Source of the DNA: CAVQBJ01 sp963724405
GTDB lineage: Bacteria > Actinomycetota > Thermoleophilia > Solirubrobacterales > Solirubrobacteraceae
NCBI GenBank assembly: GCA_963724405.1
Contig: CAVRUQ010000003.1
Location: 1,736,001-1,800,000 of the forward strand
Direction of reading: 5' to 3'
Length of the DNA: 64,000 bases
Notes under the pieces: model-generated
Databases searched by the model: none
Seen by the model: the letters and a program-made list of their open reading frames with translations, nothing else
Told to the model about the DNA's origin: nothing
Part shown: piece after piece, positions 51,407-60,187 of the stretch
How positions within the stretch are numbered: position 1 is the first letter of the stretch
Layout: each line of letters starts with the position of its first letter
Made by a program: the position numbers and the translations under genes

Positions 51407-51797
51407 GCCCGACCGGCGCGAGCTGCTCGCGATCTTCCTCGGCGGCAGCGCCGGTGCGCTGCTGCGCGTGTGGCTCGTCCGCGCCTATCCGGCGCCGGCC
51501 GGCGCGTGGCCCTGGGTGACGTTCGCGATCAACGTCAGCGGCTCGTTCGCGCTCGGCTACCTCGCCACGCGACTGCAGGAGCGGCTGCCGCAATCGACGT
51601 ACCTGCGGCCGCTCCTCGGCACGGGGTTCTGCGGCGCCTACACGACGTTCTCGACCATGCAGCTGGAGATCCTGCGGATGCTCGATGCCGATCGCTACCT
51701 CCTCGCCGCCGGCTACGCCACGGCGAGCATCGCGTGCGGCTACCTGGCGATCTGGGTGGCCAGTGCGAGCGTCCGCCGGGTGCGGGTGCTCGCGTGA
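51399..51797 (+). CDS. crcB: Fluoride channel subunit CrcB/Fluc (first copy)
   Basis: The 132-residue, four-helix protein has FLGGSAGALLRVWLV, the conserved FAINVSGSFALGYLATRL (Asn of the N-V-x-G motif) and GTGFCGAYTTFSTM, the phenylalanine-box region that lines the fluoride path. Two different Crc proteins encoded together usually form a heterodimeric dual-topology channel. It overlaps crcB2 by GTGA. Confidence 0.95.
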   Translation: MPRPDRRELLAIFLGGSAGALLRVWLVRAYPAPAGAWPWVTFAINVSGSFALGYLATRLQERLPQSTYLRPLLGTGFCGAYTTFSTMQLEILRMLDADRYLLAAGYATASIACGYLAIWVASASVRRVRVLA

Positions 51798-52159
51798 GCC
51801 CGCCCGCCTGGGTGGCGGTCGCGCTCGTCGGCGGCGCCGGCGCGATCGCTCGGTTCCTGCTCGACGGGACCGTGAGCGCCCGCGCGGGGGGGCGCTTCCC
51901 GCTCGGGACGTTCGCCGTCAACGTCAGCGGCGCGTTGGTGCTCGGGCTGCTCACCGGCCTCGCTCTGAGCGGCGAGGCGCTCATCATCGCCGGCACGGCG
52001 ACGATCGGCTCGTTCACGACGTTCTCGACCTGGATGCTCGAGTCCCAGCGCCTGGCCGAGGACGGGGAGGCCGGAACGGCGGCGCTCAACCTGACCCTGA
52101 GCGTCGTGGCCGGCGTCGGCGCGGTCGCAATCGGTCGCCTCATCGGAGCGCACCTGTGA
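51794..52159 (+). CDS. crcB: Fluoride channel subunit CrcB/Fluc (second copy)
   Basis: The 121-residue, four-helix protein has LVGGAGAIARFLLDG, GTFAVNVSGALVLGLLTG and GSFTTFSTWMLES. The GTG start overlaps the TGA of crcB1, and its own TGA overlaps the GTG of the next gene, so three proteins are co-translated. The charge patterns of the two copies differ, consistent with opposite membrane orientation. Confidence 0.95.
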   Translation: MSPPAWVAVALVGGAGAIARFLLDGTVSARAGGRFPLGTFAVNVSGALVLGLLTGLALSGEALIIAGTATIGSFTTFSTWMLESQRLAEDGEAGTAALNLTLSVVAGVGAVAIGRLIGAHL

Positions 52160-53232
52160 ACGAGGACTGCCTGAAGCTGACGACCTACTCCGGCGAGCGC
52201 GACCGCACGCCCGACGGACCGCTGACCGAGGCGCTGCTGCGCCTGTACGGCGCGCACCACGTCCGCGCCAGCGTGCTGCTGCGTGGAAGCGAGGGCTTCG
52301 GCCGGCTCGCGCACCTGCACACCGAGCGCCTGCTGACGCTCTCGGAGGACCTCCCGGCCGTCTCGATCGCCGTCGACACCCGCGAGCGCGTCGAGGCGCT
52401 GCTGCCGGAGGTGCTGCGCATCAAGCGCCGGGGGCTCGTCACGCTGGAACGCGCGCGCCTGCTGACCGGCGCGATCGAGTCGGTGACGCTACCGCCCCAG
52501 CTCGGGGAGGCGGCGAAGCTGACCGCCTACCTCGGGCGCCAGGAGCGGGCGGGCGGCGCCAAGGCGTTCGCCGCGGTCTGCGATCTGCTGCATCGGCGCG
52601 GCCTGGCCGGCGCCACCGTGCTCCTCGGCGTCGACGGCACGCGTAACGGGACCCGCGGGCGGGCGTCGTTCTTCGGACGCAACGCGGACGTGCCGACCTC
52701 GGTCATCGCGGTCGGGCCCGGGGCCGGGATCGCGGCGGTGCTGCCGGAGCTCGGCGCGCTTCTGCGCGAGCCGCTGCTGACGCTCGAGCGCGTGCGTATC
52801 TGCAAGCGCGACGGCGTTCTGCTCGCGCCCCCGCACGAGCTGCCGGCCGCCGACGAGCGTGGGCTCGGGATCTGGCAGAAGCTGATGGTGTTCACGTCCC
52901 AGAGCGCGACGCACGCCGGCCATTCGATCGCGCCGGAGATCGTTCGCCGGCTGCGCGCAGCGGGCGCCGCGGGCGCGACGACCCTCCCCGGCATCTGGGG
53001 GTTCCACGGCGACCACCCGCCCCACGGCGACCGCCTCCTTCAGCTGCGGCGTCACGTCCCCACGGTCACGATCACCGTCGACACCCCCGAGCGGATCGCG
53101 CGCTCGTTCGCGATCATCGACGAGCTCACGAGCGAGCACGGCCTCGTGACGAGCGAGATGGTCCCGGCGTTCAGCGCGATGAGCGACGCGAGGCGCATCG
53201 GCGGCCTGCGGCTCGCCGACCTGGACTTCTGA
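52156..53232 (+). CDS. Triple-DUF190 protein in the fluoride operon
   Basis: The 358-residue soluble protein has three DUF190 domains in tandem: residues ~6-107 (LKLTTYSGERDR ... ERARLL), ~120-225 (KLTAYLGRQERAGG ... VRICKRDG) and ~241-338 (KLMVFTSQSATHAG ... VPAFSAM). A single DUF190 of ~110 residues beside crcB is common; three fused copies are unusual. Its PII-like ferredoxin fold suggests ligand sensing or channel regulation. Copy 1 keeps the hydrophobic core best; copy 3 is most divergent. The GTG overlaps crcB2 by four bases. Confidence 0.85.
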   Translation: MNEDCLKLTTYSGERDRTPDGPLTEALLRLYGAHHVRASVLLRGSEGFGRLAHLHTERLLTLSEDLPAVSIAVDTRERVEALLPEVLRIKRRGLVTLERARLLTGAIESVTLPPQLGEAAKLTAYLGRQERAGGAKAFAAVCDLLHRRGLAGATVLLGVDGTRNGTRGRASFFGRNADVPTSVIAVGPGAGIAAVLPELGALLREPLLTLERVRICKRDGVLLAPPHELPAADERGLGIWQKLMVFTSQSATHAGHSIAPEIVRRLRAAGAAGATTLPGIWGFHGDHPPHGDRLLQLRRHVPTVTITVDTPERIARSFAIIDELTSEHGLVTSEMVPAFSAMSDARRIGGLRLADLDF

Positions 53233-53510
53233 GTCGGCGACGGCGGCGACCCCGGCATCCCGCCCGCCCAGCGTGAGCGGACGGATGTACGACCCCCTCC
53301 CTGCTCCCCGGGGACGCGCGTGGACGCAGGAAGGAGCCCCGACCCTCGTCTATTGGTCGAGTTTCGCTCATGTCGCTTTCGCGCCGGGACGACGAGAGCC
53401 TCGGAGCACCGTTCTGTTCATCCTCAGCAAGGACAAGGGGGTACGGGGCCGGACGGCGGGGACGCGGAGGGATCCCCGGCCGGCCGGCGCCGAGGTCGGA
53501 GGACATCGCA
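53233..53510. other. Leader region of the WxL-like gene
   Basis: 278 bp without a gene. It contains the GGAGGA ribosome site and several GC-rich stems; I could not match it to a known riboswitch. Confidence 0.4.
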
Positions 53511-54074
53511 GTGCAAGGACGAGTCAGGGGATATGCCGTCGGGGCACTCGCCGCAGTCGCGGCGCTGATCGCGTGCGCGTCGACGGCCGGCGCCGCCACG
53601 TCGACCGCCACGATCGCCGCCGGGACGCTCGGGTTCGTGAGCACGCCGCCGAACGTCACCTTCAACGACACGCTCAACGGTGTAAACCAGACGGCGACCG
53701 CGAAGGAGGCGATCGACGTCCGCGACGCCACCGGCTCGGGCGCCGGCTGGAACCTCACCGCCACGTCGACGACGTTCGCGCTCGGCGCCCACACGCTGAG
53801 CACGACCGCGACGACGCTCACGGCCGCCCCGACCGTCGCTTGCGACGCGGGCGTGACCTGCCGCAAGGCGACGAAGACGGCGCTGGTGACCTACCCCTAC
53901 ACGCTTCCGGCCGCGGCCGTCGCGCCGACGGCGACGCGGTTCTTCAACTCGGCCGCCAACCGGGGCATGGGCGACCAGACGATCACGCCGACGTGGCGGC
54001 TCGCCGTCCCCGCCAATGCGTACACGGGCAGCTACACGTCGGCCTGGACGATCTCGCTCGTCAGCGGCCCCTGA
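53511..54074 (+). CDS. Secreted WxL-domain-like protein
   Basis: The 187-residue protein has a signal peptide (GYAVGALAAVAALIACASTA) and a Thr/Ala-rich beta-sandwich containing WNLTATSTTFALGAHTLS and, at the end, YTGSYTSAWTISLV, which resemble the paired W-x-L motifs of cell-wall-binding WxL domains (here W-x-L and W-x-I). The GTG at 53511 has GGAGGA eight bases upstream. It is probably a surface protein; the partner proteins usual for WxL systems are not present. Confidence 0.6.
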   Translation: MQGRVRGYAVGALAAVAALIACASTAGAATSTATIAAGTLGFVSTPPNVTFNDTLNGVNQTATAKEAIDVRDATGSGAGWNLTATSTTFALGAHTLSTTATTLTAAPTVACDAGVTCRKATKTALVTYPYTLPAAAVAPTATRFFNSAANRGMGDQTITPTWRLAVPANAYTGSYTSAWTISLVSGP

Positions 54075-54098
54075 CGACGATCCGCCCGAGCGCCGCGA

Positions 54099-55637
54099 TC
54101 ATCGCCGTGACCCCTGGGCGACCGGCGGGCATCGTGGCCCGCCGTCGGCGAGCGCCTCACACACATCGAGCAGCCCGTAGCGCCAGTCGCTGTCCGAGCC
54201 GGCGACCGCTCGCGCCGTCCCGAGCAGGCGCCCGGCCACCTGCTCGTTGTCGAGGCCCTGCGCGAACAGCAGCGCGGCCGCGCCCGAGACCATGGGGGCG
54301 GCGAAGGACGTGCCGCTCACGTACCCGAGGTCGCGCCGGCCGTACGAGTTCGCGTACGTCGGCAGGGTGGTGAAGATCCCGACCCCGGGCGCTGCGAGAT
54401 CGACCCACGCGGCCCCGCGCGAGCTGAACGGCGCGGCGCGGTCGAAGGCATCGGTGGCGCCGACCGCGATGACGTCGTCGTAGGCCGCGGGGTAGATCGG
54501 CTGCCCGTTGCCGCCGTTGCCGGCGGCGGCGACGATCACGTCCCCGTGCGTCCACGCGTAGGCGACCGCCTGCGCCTCGAGCGCGCACGGCATCGGGGAA
54601 CCGGCCGAGACGTTGATCACGCGCGCCTGCGCGTTCGCCGCCGCGACGATCGCCGCCGCCACGGCGGTGCAGTCGACGGACCTCGGATGGCTGTCGGTGA
54701 CGACCTTGATGTTGACGATGCCGGCCCGGTAGGCGACCCCGGCGATGCCGGCGCCGTTGTTCGGGATCGCGGCCGCGATCCCCGCCACCGCCGTCCCGTG
54801 CCCGCTCGCGTCGGCGGCGTCGCCCTGGTCGGCGGCGAGCGACTGATCGCTGACGATCCGCGGAGCGACGTCGGCCTGAGCCGGGTCGATGCCTGTATCG
54901 ATGATCGCGATCTTCACCGCGTCCGAGCCGGACTCGATCGACCAGCCGAGCGGCGCGTCGACGTCGGCGCCCGGCGCGCCGCCACCCGGAGGCTCGATCG
55001 TGCGCCGGCCGTTGTTGAGATACCACTGACGCGGGAAGCCGGGATCGTCGGGAATCGCGCACCCCGCGACCACGGCACAGTCGGCGTCGAGCAGCTGCAG
55101 GCGCACGTCGGGCTCGATCGCCGCGACCCCCGCCGACGAGGCGATCGCCGCCCGCAGCACCCGCGAGCGCCGGCCCGCTCGCGGGCTCACGACGAGCGTG
55201 TCGAGCTCGGGGAGGCGCTGCACGACCAGACCGCCGTGCGCCCGCACCCGGGCGACGATCGCGCCGCCGGCGCCCGCGCGGTAGCGCACGATCTCGCGGC
55301 CGGCGACCACCCAGCGACCCGGATCGGCCACCGGCCAGGCCGGCGGGTGGTGGACGACCTGCGCAATCGCCAGATCGCGCGCCCGCGCGCCCGGCGAGCG
55401 GGCCGCGACGCCGCCGTGCGCCCCCACGGCGGCGAGGACGGCCGCGGCGACGACGGCGAGGAGCGCACCCGTCGCGCGCCATGGTGCCGCCTGGCGGCCC
55501 CCGCCCGGCGCCGGCGCGGCGCGTGACCGACCGCCCGGCGGGCCGGCGACCGCCCGCGGCGGCACCGCGCCGGCACGTGCGAGGGCGCTCGGGCCGGGGA
55601 GCCTCCCCCGGTCGATGTCGTCGCTGCAGGGAGTCAC
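54099..55637 (-). CDS. Subtilisin-like serine protease (S8 family)
   Basis: The 512-residue protein has the full catalytic triad: Asp247 in IAIIDTGID, His280 in ASGHGTAVAGI and Ser444 in VSGTSFAAPM, with the oxyanion Asn in AAAGNGGNG. The N-terminus has an Arg/Pro-rich stretch, one transmembrane or signal segment (LLAVVAAAVLAAVGA, residues ~59-73) and a propeptide-like region up to ~200. It is probably extracytoplasmic. The GTG start is uncertain. Confidence 0.85.
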   Translation of the reverse strand: MTPCSDDIDRGRLPGPSALARAGAVPPRAVAGPPGGRSRAAPAPGGGRQAAPWRATGALLAVVAAAVLAAVGAHGGVAARSPGARARDLAIAQVVHHPPAWPVADPGRWVVAGREIVRYRAGAGGAIVARVRAHGGLVVQRLPELDTLVVSPRAGRRSRVLRAAIASSAGVAAIEPDVRLQLLDADCAVVAGCAIPDDPGFPRQWYLNNGRRTIEPPGGGAPGADVDAPLGWSIESGSDAVKIAIIDTGIDPAQADVAPRIVSDQSLAADQGDAADASGHGTAVAGIAAAIPNNGAGIAGVAYRAGIVNIKVVTDSHPRSVDCTAVAAAIVAAANAQARVINVSAGSPMPCALEAQAVAYAWTHGDVIVAAAGNGGNGQPIYPAAYDDVIAVGATDAFDRAAPFSSRGAAWVDLAAPGVGIFTTLPTYANSYGRRDLGYVSGTSFAAPMVSGAAALLFAQGLDNEQVAGRLLGTARAVAGSDSDWRYGLLDVCEALADGGPRCPPVAQGSRR

Positions 55638-55758
55638 AATGGCGGCCGCGACCCGGGGGCGGGCCCGCGCCGACGGCCTGCCCGACAGCTAAGCACAGGA
55701 GCGAGCCGAGCGAGCCGAGCAAGGTCCTGCGCCCGCCCACCGGTAGTGTCCCGCGCGC

Positions 55759-56856
55759 ATGTCCCCCTCCCCGGCCCCGCAGCTCGCGCTCCTCACCGGC
55801 TTTCCCGGGTTCATCGGGCGCCGGCTCGCCCGTCGCCTGCTCGACGGCGATCCGGGGCTGCACCTGGCTGCGCTCGTCGAGCCGCGCATGCTCGACACCG
55901 CCCACACCGTGGCCGAATCGATCGACGCGGAGCGCCTGGAGATCGTCAGCGGTGACATCACCGACGCCCGGCTCGGCCTGAGCGACGAAGACTACGAGCG
56001 CTTTCGCGCCGATGTCGACTACGTCTTCCACCTCGCGGCGATCTACAACCTCGCCGTCCCGTTCTCGGTCGCCCACCACGTCAACGTCGAGGGCACCGGG
56101 AACGTGCTCGGTCTCTGCCGCGCCGCGGCCCACCTGAAACGCCTCGTCTACGTGAGTACCGCGTACGTCGCCGGCCAGCGCACCGGCGTCGTGCTCGAGC
56201 ACGAGCTCGCGATGGGCCAGGCGTTCAAGAACCACTACGAGTCCACGAAGTTCCAGGCCGAGGTCTGGGTCCGGGAGCTGATGGGCGACGTACCGACGAC
56301 GATCCTGCGGCCGGCGATCGTGGTCGGCGACTCGCGCACCGGCGAGACCGAGAAGTTCGATGGCCCGTACTACTTCCTGCGCGCGATCTCGCGCGCGAAG
56401 ACCCTCCACCTCGCGATCCCGCAGTTCGGGAGCGCGGCGGCCGCGTTCAACGTCGTGCCCGTCGACTACATCGTCGACGCGATCGCCGCCGCGGCCACCG
56501 ACCCGAACACGCTCGGGGAGACGCTCCAGCTCGTGGACCCGGAGCCGCTCTCCACGCGCGAGCTCGTCGACGTGCTCTCACGCGAGTACGCCGGCAAGCC
56601 CGCGTTCGGGCGCGTCCCGCCCGTATTGGCCGACGCTTCGCTGCGGCTGCCCTTCGTGCGAGACCTTCTCGGCGGAACGCCGCGTGAGTCGATCGTCTAC
56701 ATGAACCATCCCGTCGTCTACGACGCCCGTCGCGCGGTCGAGCTGCTCGGCCCGCACGGCCTGCGCCCGCCGCGGTTCGCCGACTACGTCGGGCCGATCG
56801 TGCGCTTCTTCGCCGAGCACGAGCGCGACCGGCGCTTCATGCCGCCGCGCGTCTGA
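55759..56856 (+). CDS. NAD(P)-dependent epimerase/dehydratase, extended SDR (acyl-CoA-reductase-like)
   Basis: The 365-residue Rossmann-fold protein has the cofactor motif LLTGFPGFIGRRLA (G-x-x-G-x-x-G), the V-Y-V-S-T-A-Y-V-A strand and the catalytic Tyr-x-x-x-Lys in HYESTKFQAE. The NAD_binding_4 subgroup includes fatty acyl-CoA reductases and sterol dehydrogenase-like enzymes. It is divergent from the protease. TAGTGT lies nine bases before the ATG, so it may be leaderless. The substrate is unknown. Confidence 0.8.
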   Translation: MSPSPAPQLALLTGFPGFIGRRLARRLLDGDPGLHLAALVEPRMLDTAHTVAESIDAERLEIVSGDITDARLGLSDEDYERFRADVDYVFHLAAIYNLAVPFSVAHHVNVEGTGNVLGLCRAAAHLKRLVYVSTAYVAGQRTGVVLEHELAMGQAFKNHYESTKFQAEVWVRELMGDVPTTILRPAIVVGDSRTGETEKFDGPYYFLRAISRAKTLHLAIPQFGSAAAAFNVVPVDYIVDAIAAAATDPNTLGETLQLVDPEPLSTRELVDVLSREYAGKPAFGRVPPVLADASLRLPFVRDLLGGTPRESIVYMNHPVVYDARRAVELLGPHGLRPPRFADYVGPIVRFFAEHERDRRFMPPRV

Positions 56857-56886
56857 CCGGCCACGGCCTGCCCGCCCCGGGCGTTC

Positions 56887-57702
56887 TCAGCGCGCGCCGA
56901 CCGCCGGGCGCGCCGCGGGCCGCGCGGCCGGGGCCGCACCCCGCCGGCGGCGCAGGCGCCGCACGCCGCGCAGGTCCTCGAGCGCCGTGGCGAAGATGTC
57001 CACCCGCGAATCGGGATCGTCCTCCCAGTGCACGGGGACCTCGACGATCGTCATCGCCTCCCGCTCGGCGAGCACGAGCAGCTCGGTGTCGAAGAACCAG
57101 TTGTCGTCCTCCACGAGCGGCAGCAGGCGCGCGATCGCGGTGCGCCGGCCGGCCTTGAAGCCGCATTGTGCGTCGGAGAAGCCGACGCCGAGCGCGACCT
57201 GCAGCAGGCGGTTGTAGCTGCGTGAGATGAACTCGCGCCGCGGCCCGCGGCTGACGACGGCGCCCCTGGCCAGGCGCGAGCCGATGGCGATGTCCGCCTC
57301 GCCGGCCAGCAGCGGCTCCACGAGCGCCCGCAGGGCGGCAAGGTCGGTCGACAGGTCGACGTCCATATACGCGACCACGTCGGCATCGCTGCCGGACCAG
57401 GCCGCGCGCAGGGCCCGACCGCGGCCCTTGTGCTCGAGGCGCAGGTGACTGACGAGCGGCAGCTCGCGCGCGAGCGCCGCCGCGATCCGCGGCGTGCGAT
57501 CGGCGCTGGCGTTGTCGGCGATCGTGATGCGGAAGTCGATGTCGCGCATCGAGGTGGCGAGGTGGCGGTACAGCCGCAGCACGCTGTGACGCAGCTGTCG
57601 CTCCTCGTTGTGGACGGGAATCACGATGTCGAGCTGGGGCGGGTCGTAGCCGGGCCCGGCGACGTGCGCTGCGGAGGTGATATGGGGGGTTTCGATCGGC
57701 AT
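56887..57702 (-). CDS. GT2-family glycosyltransferase (dolichyl-phosphate sugar synthase-like)
   Basis: The 271-residue GT-A enzyme has LDIVIPVHNEERQLRHSV, then YMDVDLSTDLAAL, which carries the D-x-D-type metal site, and IAIGSRLARGAVVSRGPRRE. FSDAQCGFKAGRR is typical of polyprenyl-phosphate sugar transferases. It has no C-terminal membrane domain. It may make the lipid-linked sugar donors used by the GT39 enzymes in the window. Phased CCTGAGA-type repeats 33-62 bp upstream of its start suggest control by the neighbouring response regulator. Confidence 0.85.
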   Translation of the reverse strand: MPIETPHITSAAHVAGPGYDPPQLDIVIPVHNEERQLRHSVLRLYRHLATSMRDIDFRITIADNASADRTPRIAAALARELPLVSHLRLEHKGRGRALRAAWSGSDADVVAYMDVDLSTDLAALRALVEPLLAGEADIAIGSRLARGAVVSRGPRREFISRSYNRLLQVALGVGFSDAQCGFKAGRRTAIARLLPLVEDDNWFFDTELLVLAEREAMTIVEVPVHWEDDPDSRVDIFATALEDLRGVRRLRRRRGAAPAARPAARPAVGAR

Positions 57703-57730
57703 GGGCACAGCATCGCCGCCGCCCGTGCGA

Positions 57731-59359
57731 TCAGCCTGAGGCGCCTCTGAGACTTGGCTGGGAGCCCTCCTCGCGCCGGGCCGAGGGCCCGCCGTCCTCT
57801 GCGCCGCCGAGCCCCGCGAGCGGCAGCAGCACGGTGAACACGGCACCGCCGTCCGCAGCGTTGGCGGCGTGCACCTCGCCGTCGTGGCCATGGACGATCC
57901 CCTGCACGATCGCCAGCCCGAGCCCGGCGCCCCCGCGACCGCGGCTGCGGCCGGGATCCGAGCGCCAGAAGCGCTCGAAGATCCGGTCGGCCACGCCGTC
58001 GGGCAGCCCCGGCCCGTGGTCGCGCACCGTCAGGACGGCGCGCTCGCCGTCGCGGGCGAGGCCGACCTCGATCGGCGTGCCGGACGGCGTGTGGGAGATC
58101 GCGTTGCGCAGCAGGTTGACGAGCACCTGGTGCAGCTGGTCGGGGTCGCCGGCGACCGGCGGCGCCTCGCCCTCCATGCGGATCGCCCGCTCGGGGGCGA
58201 TCGCCCGCGCGTCGGCGACGGCCCGCTCGGCGAGCTCGGCGAGCTGGACCGGCTCGGTGCGCGTCTCGGGAAGCTCGTCCAGGCGCGCGAGCATCAGCAG
58301 CTCCTCGACGAGGATGCCCATGCGCGCGGCCTCGGCCTCGATGCGCTCCATCGCCTTCGCGAGGTCCTCGGGGTCGCTCGCCGCGCCGAGCCGGAACAGC
58401 TCGGCGTACCCGCGGATCGAGGCCAGCGGCGTGCGCAGCTCGTGCGAGGCGTCGGACAGGAAGCGTCGCAGCCGGTCCTCGCTCGCGCGCCGGTCGGCGA
58501 ACGCCTGCTCGATGGTGACGAGCATCGCGTTGAGCGCCAGGCCGAGGCGGCCGACCTCGGTGCGCGGCGTCGCCGGCGTGACGCGCCGCGACAGGTCGCC
58601 ACCGGCGATCTCCTCGGCGACGCGGCCCATGCGGTCGAGCGGTCGCAGTCCGACGCCGATCACGACCCAGGCCAGCGCCGCGAGCGCGAGCAGCACGGCG
58701 GCGGCGACGAGGACCTCGACGAGCAGCAGGCGGTGCAGGTTCTGCACGACGTCGGTGACCGGCACCGCGACGATCGTCGTCCCCGAGCCATCCGGCGACG
58801 CGACGGCGATCACGCGGTAGGTGATGCCCGAACCGCCGGTGGACGAAGCCGTGAACAGGTGCGGGTGCGCCAGCGAAGTGGTGACGGGGTGGTTCTTGGG
58901 CAAGGAGGGCGCCGCGCCGGACGTCTCCCCGCTGAAGCTGGACTCGATCGGCGTTCCGATGACCTTGCCCGCGGGGCTCAGGCGCTCGCCGAACGTTCCC
59001 TGCGGAGCGAACGCCCCCGGCGGTGGACCTCCGCCGCCTCCGGGCCCGCCCGGGCCGCCGCCGTCGTCAGGGTGCGTCCCGAAGCCGCCGGCGCCGCTGT
59101 AGGGGGCGCCGAAGAGCGGTTCCCCGCCACCGGCCGAGCCGGCCCCGGTCGCGCCGGTCGCCCCGGTCGCCGGCGCCCCGCCGACGCCCGCGTACACCCC
59201 GAGCTCGTGGGAGATCGGGGTGACCGCCGAGGTGACCTGCTGGTCGACGCGCTTGTAGAGGAACGAGCGCTGCGCGGCGTAGGTCGCGACGCCGGCCACC
59301 GCGAGGCCGGCGGCCACGAGCACAACCAGTCCCACGAGCAGGCGCGCGCGTAGGGACAT
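57731..59359 (-). CDS. Sensor histidine kinase with Gly-rich extracytoplasmic loop
   Basis: The 542-residue HisKA-type kinase has a first membrane helix (~8-30) and a 180-residue extracytoplasmic region that includes a collagen-like GATGATGAG stretch and a Gly/Pro-rich segment (~60-120). A second helix (~210-235), a HAMP domain, the phosphorylatable His306 in SDASHELRTPL, and the ATPase N/G boxes (QVLVNLLRNAISHTP, RDHGPGLP, GAGLGLAIV) follow. It is cotranscribed with the response regulator three bases upstream. Its low-complexity sensor region is unusual. Confidence 0.9.
   Translation of the reverse strand: MSLRARLLVGLVVLVAAGLAVAGVATYAAQRSFLYKRVDQQVTSAVTPISHELGVYAGVGGAPATGATGATGAGSAGGGEPLFGAPYSGAGGFGTHPDDGGGPGGPGGGGGPPPGAFAPQGTFGERLSPAGKVIGTPIESSFSGETSGAAPSLPKNHPVTTSLAHPHLFTASSTGGSGITYRVIAVASPDGSGTTIVAVPVTDVVQNLHRLLLVEVLVAAAVLLALAALAWVVIGVGLRPLDRMGRVAEEIAGGDLSRRVTPATPRTEVGRLGLALNAMLVTIEQAFADRRASEDRLRRFLSDASHELRTPLASIRGYAELFRLGAASDPEDLAKAMERIEAEAARMGILVEELLMLARLDELPETRTEPVQLAELAERAVADARAIAPERAIRMEGEAPPVAGDPDQLHQVLVNLLRNAISHTPSGTPIEVGLARDGERAVLTVRDHGPGLPDGVADRIFERFWRSDPGRSRGRGGAGLGLAIVQGIVHGHDGEVHAANAADGGAVFTVLLPLAGLGGAEDGGPSARREEGSQPSLRGASG
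57735..57764 (-). promoter_or_regulatory. Phased repeat box upstream of the GT2 gene
   Basis: On the plus strand CCTGAGG (57735), TCTGAGA (57746) and GCTGGGA (57757) are spaced exactly 11 bp. The box overlaps the last codons of the kinase gene and ends 33 bp before the GT2 start. It matches the boxes at 60122 and 62032. Confidence 0.6.
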
Positions 59360-59362
59360 GCG

Positions 59363-60100
59363 TCAGGAGCCGGCGTCGCCGCCGCCGGCGGAGGATGCGA
59401 CCGTCTTCGGCAGGCGCAGCGAATAGCCGACGCCGCGCACGGTGTGGATGAGCGGCGGGCCCTCGGCGTCGACCTTCTTGCGCAGGTAGCTGATGTACGT
59501 CTCGAGCACGCGTCCGTCTCCGCCGAAGTCATAGCTCCACACGTGGTCGAGCAGCTGCGCGCGGGTCATCACGCGGCGCGGGTTGAGCATCAGATAGCGC
59601 AGCAGCCGGTACTCCGTCGCGGTCAGCTCGATCGGCCGGCCGTCGCGGGTCACCTCGCGGGTGTCGTCATCGAGCTCGAGGTCGGCGAACGTGAGGGTGC
59701 TCGAGCTCGCCTCGGCGGCGCCGGTGCGGCGCAGGATGTTGCGCAGCCGCGCGATGAGCTCCTCGAGGCTGAACGGCTTCGTGACGTAGTCGTCGCCGCC
59801 CGTGGTCAGGCCGCGGATCTTGTCCTCGGTCGCGTCGCGGGCGGTGAGGAACAGGATCGGGACGTCGACGTGCTCGGCCGCGAGCCGGCGTGCGACGTCG
59901 AACCCCTCCATGTCGGGGAGCATCACGTCGAGCACCATGGCGTGGGGATGGAACTCGCGCACCTGGCTGAGCGCCTCGGCCCCGGTGCCCGCCGAGGCGA
60001 CGGTGAAGCCGTTGTAGCGGAGCGCCATCGAGACGACATCTACGATGTTCGGCTCGTCGTCGACGACGAGAACTCGGAGTTGGTCTGCTTGATCGTTCAT
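59363..60100 (-). CDS. OmpR/PhoB-family response regulator
   Basis: The 245-residue protein has a receiver domain with phospho-accepting Asp58 (MVLDVMLPDM), the D13-D14 acidic pair (VVDDEP) and Lys in VTKPFS. The C-terminal winged helix has RPIELTATEYRLLRYLMLNP and the DNA-contact loop TYISYLRKKVDAEG. It is similar to MprA/TrcR-type actinobacterial regulators. GACAAT lies six bases before the ATG (plus 60107-60112) and a three-unit repeat box nine bases further, in the position of PhoB boxes, so autoregulation is likely. Confidence 0.9.
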   Translation of the reverse strand: MNDQADQLRVLVVDDEPNIVDVVSMALRYNGFTVASAGTGAEALSQVREFHPHAMVLDVMLPDMEGFDVARRLAAEHVDVPILFLTARDATEDKIRGLTTGGDDYVTKPFSLEELIARLRNILRRTGAAEASSSTLTFADLELDDDTREVTRDGRPIELTATEYRLLRYLMLNPRRVMTRAQLLDHVWSYDFGGDGRVLETYISYLRKKVDAEGPPLIHTVRGVGYSLRLPKTVASSAGGGDAGS

Positions 60101-60121
60101 GGCTGCATTGTCGATCTCATA

Positions 60122-60150
60122 CCTGGGAGATTCCTGAGAGCCGCCTGAGA
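60122..60150 (-). promoter_or_regulatory. Three-unit 11-bp-phased repeat box upstream of the response regulator
   Basis: On the plus strand CCTGGGA (60122), CCTGAGA (60133) and CCTGAGA (60144) are spaced 11 bp, the period expected for tandem OmpR/PhoB-type binding. The box ends nine bp from a possible -10 element of the response-regulator gene. Confidence 0.7.
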
Positions 60151-60187
60151 CCCTCCCACGATCGGGCGCGGACCGCCAGCCGGCGGT

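Noticed and set aside
53285..53505. Possible c-di-GMP-type riboswitch upstream of the WxL-like gene (GGGACG ... GAGAGCC ... GGTACGGGG).
   Set aside because: Only scattered motif pieces fit; the conserved A-rich core and the first stem of the c-di-GMP-I aptamer could not be placed.
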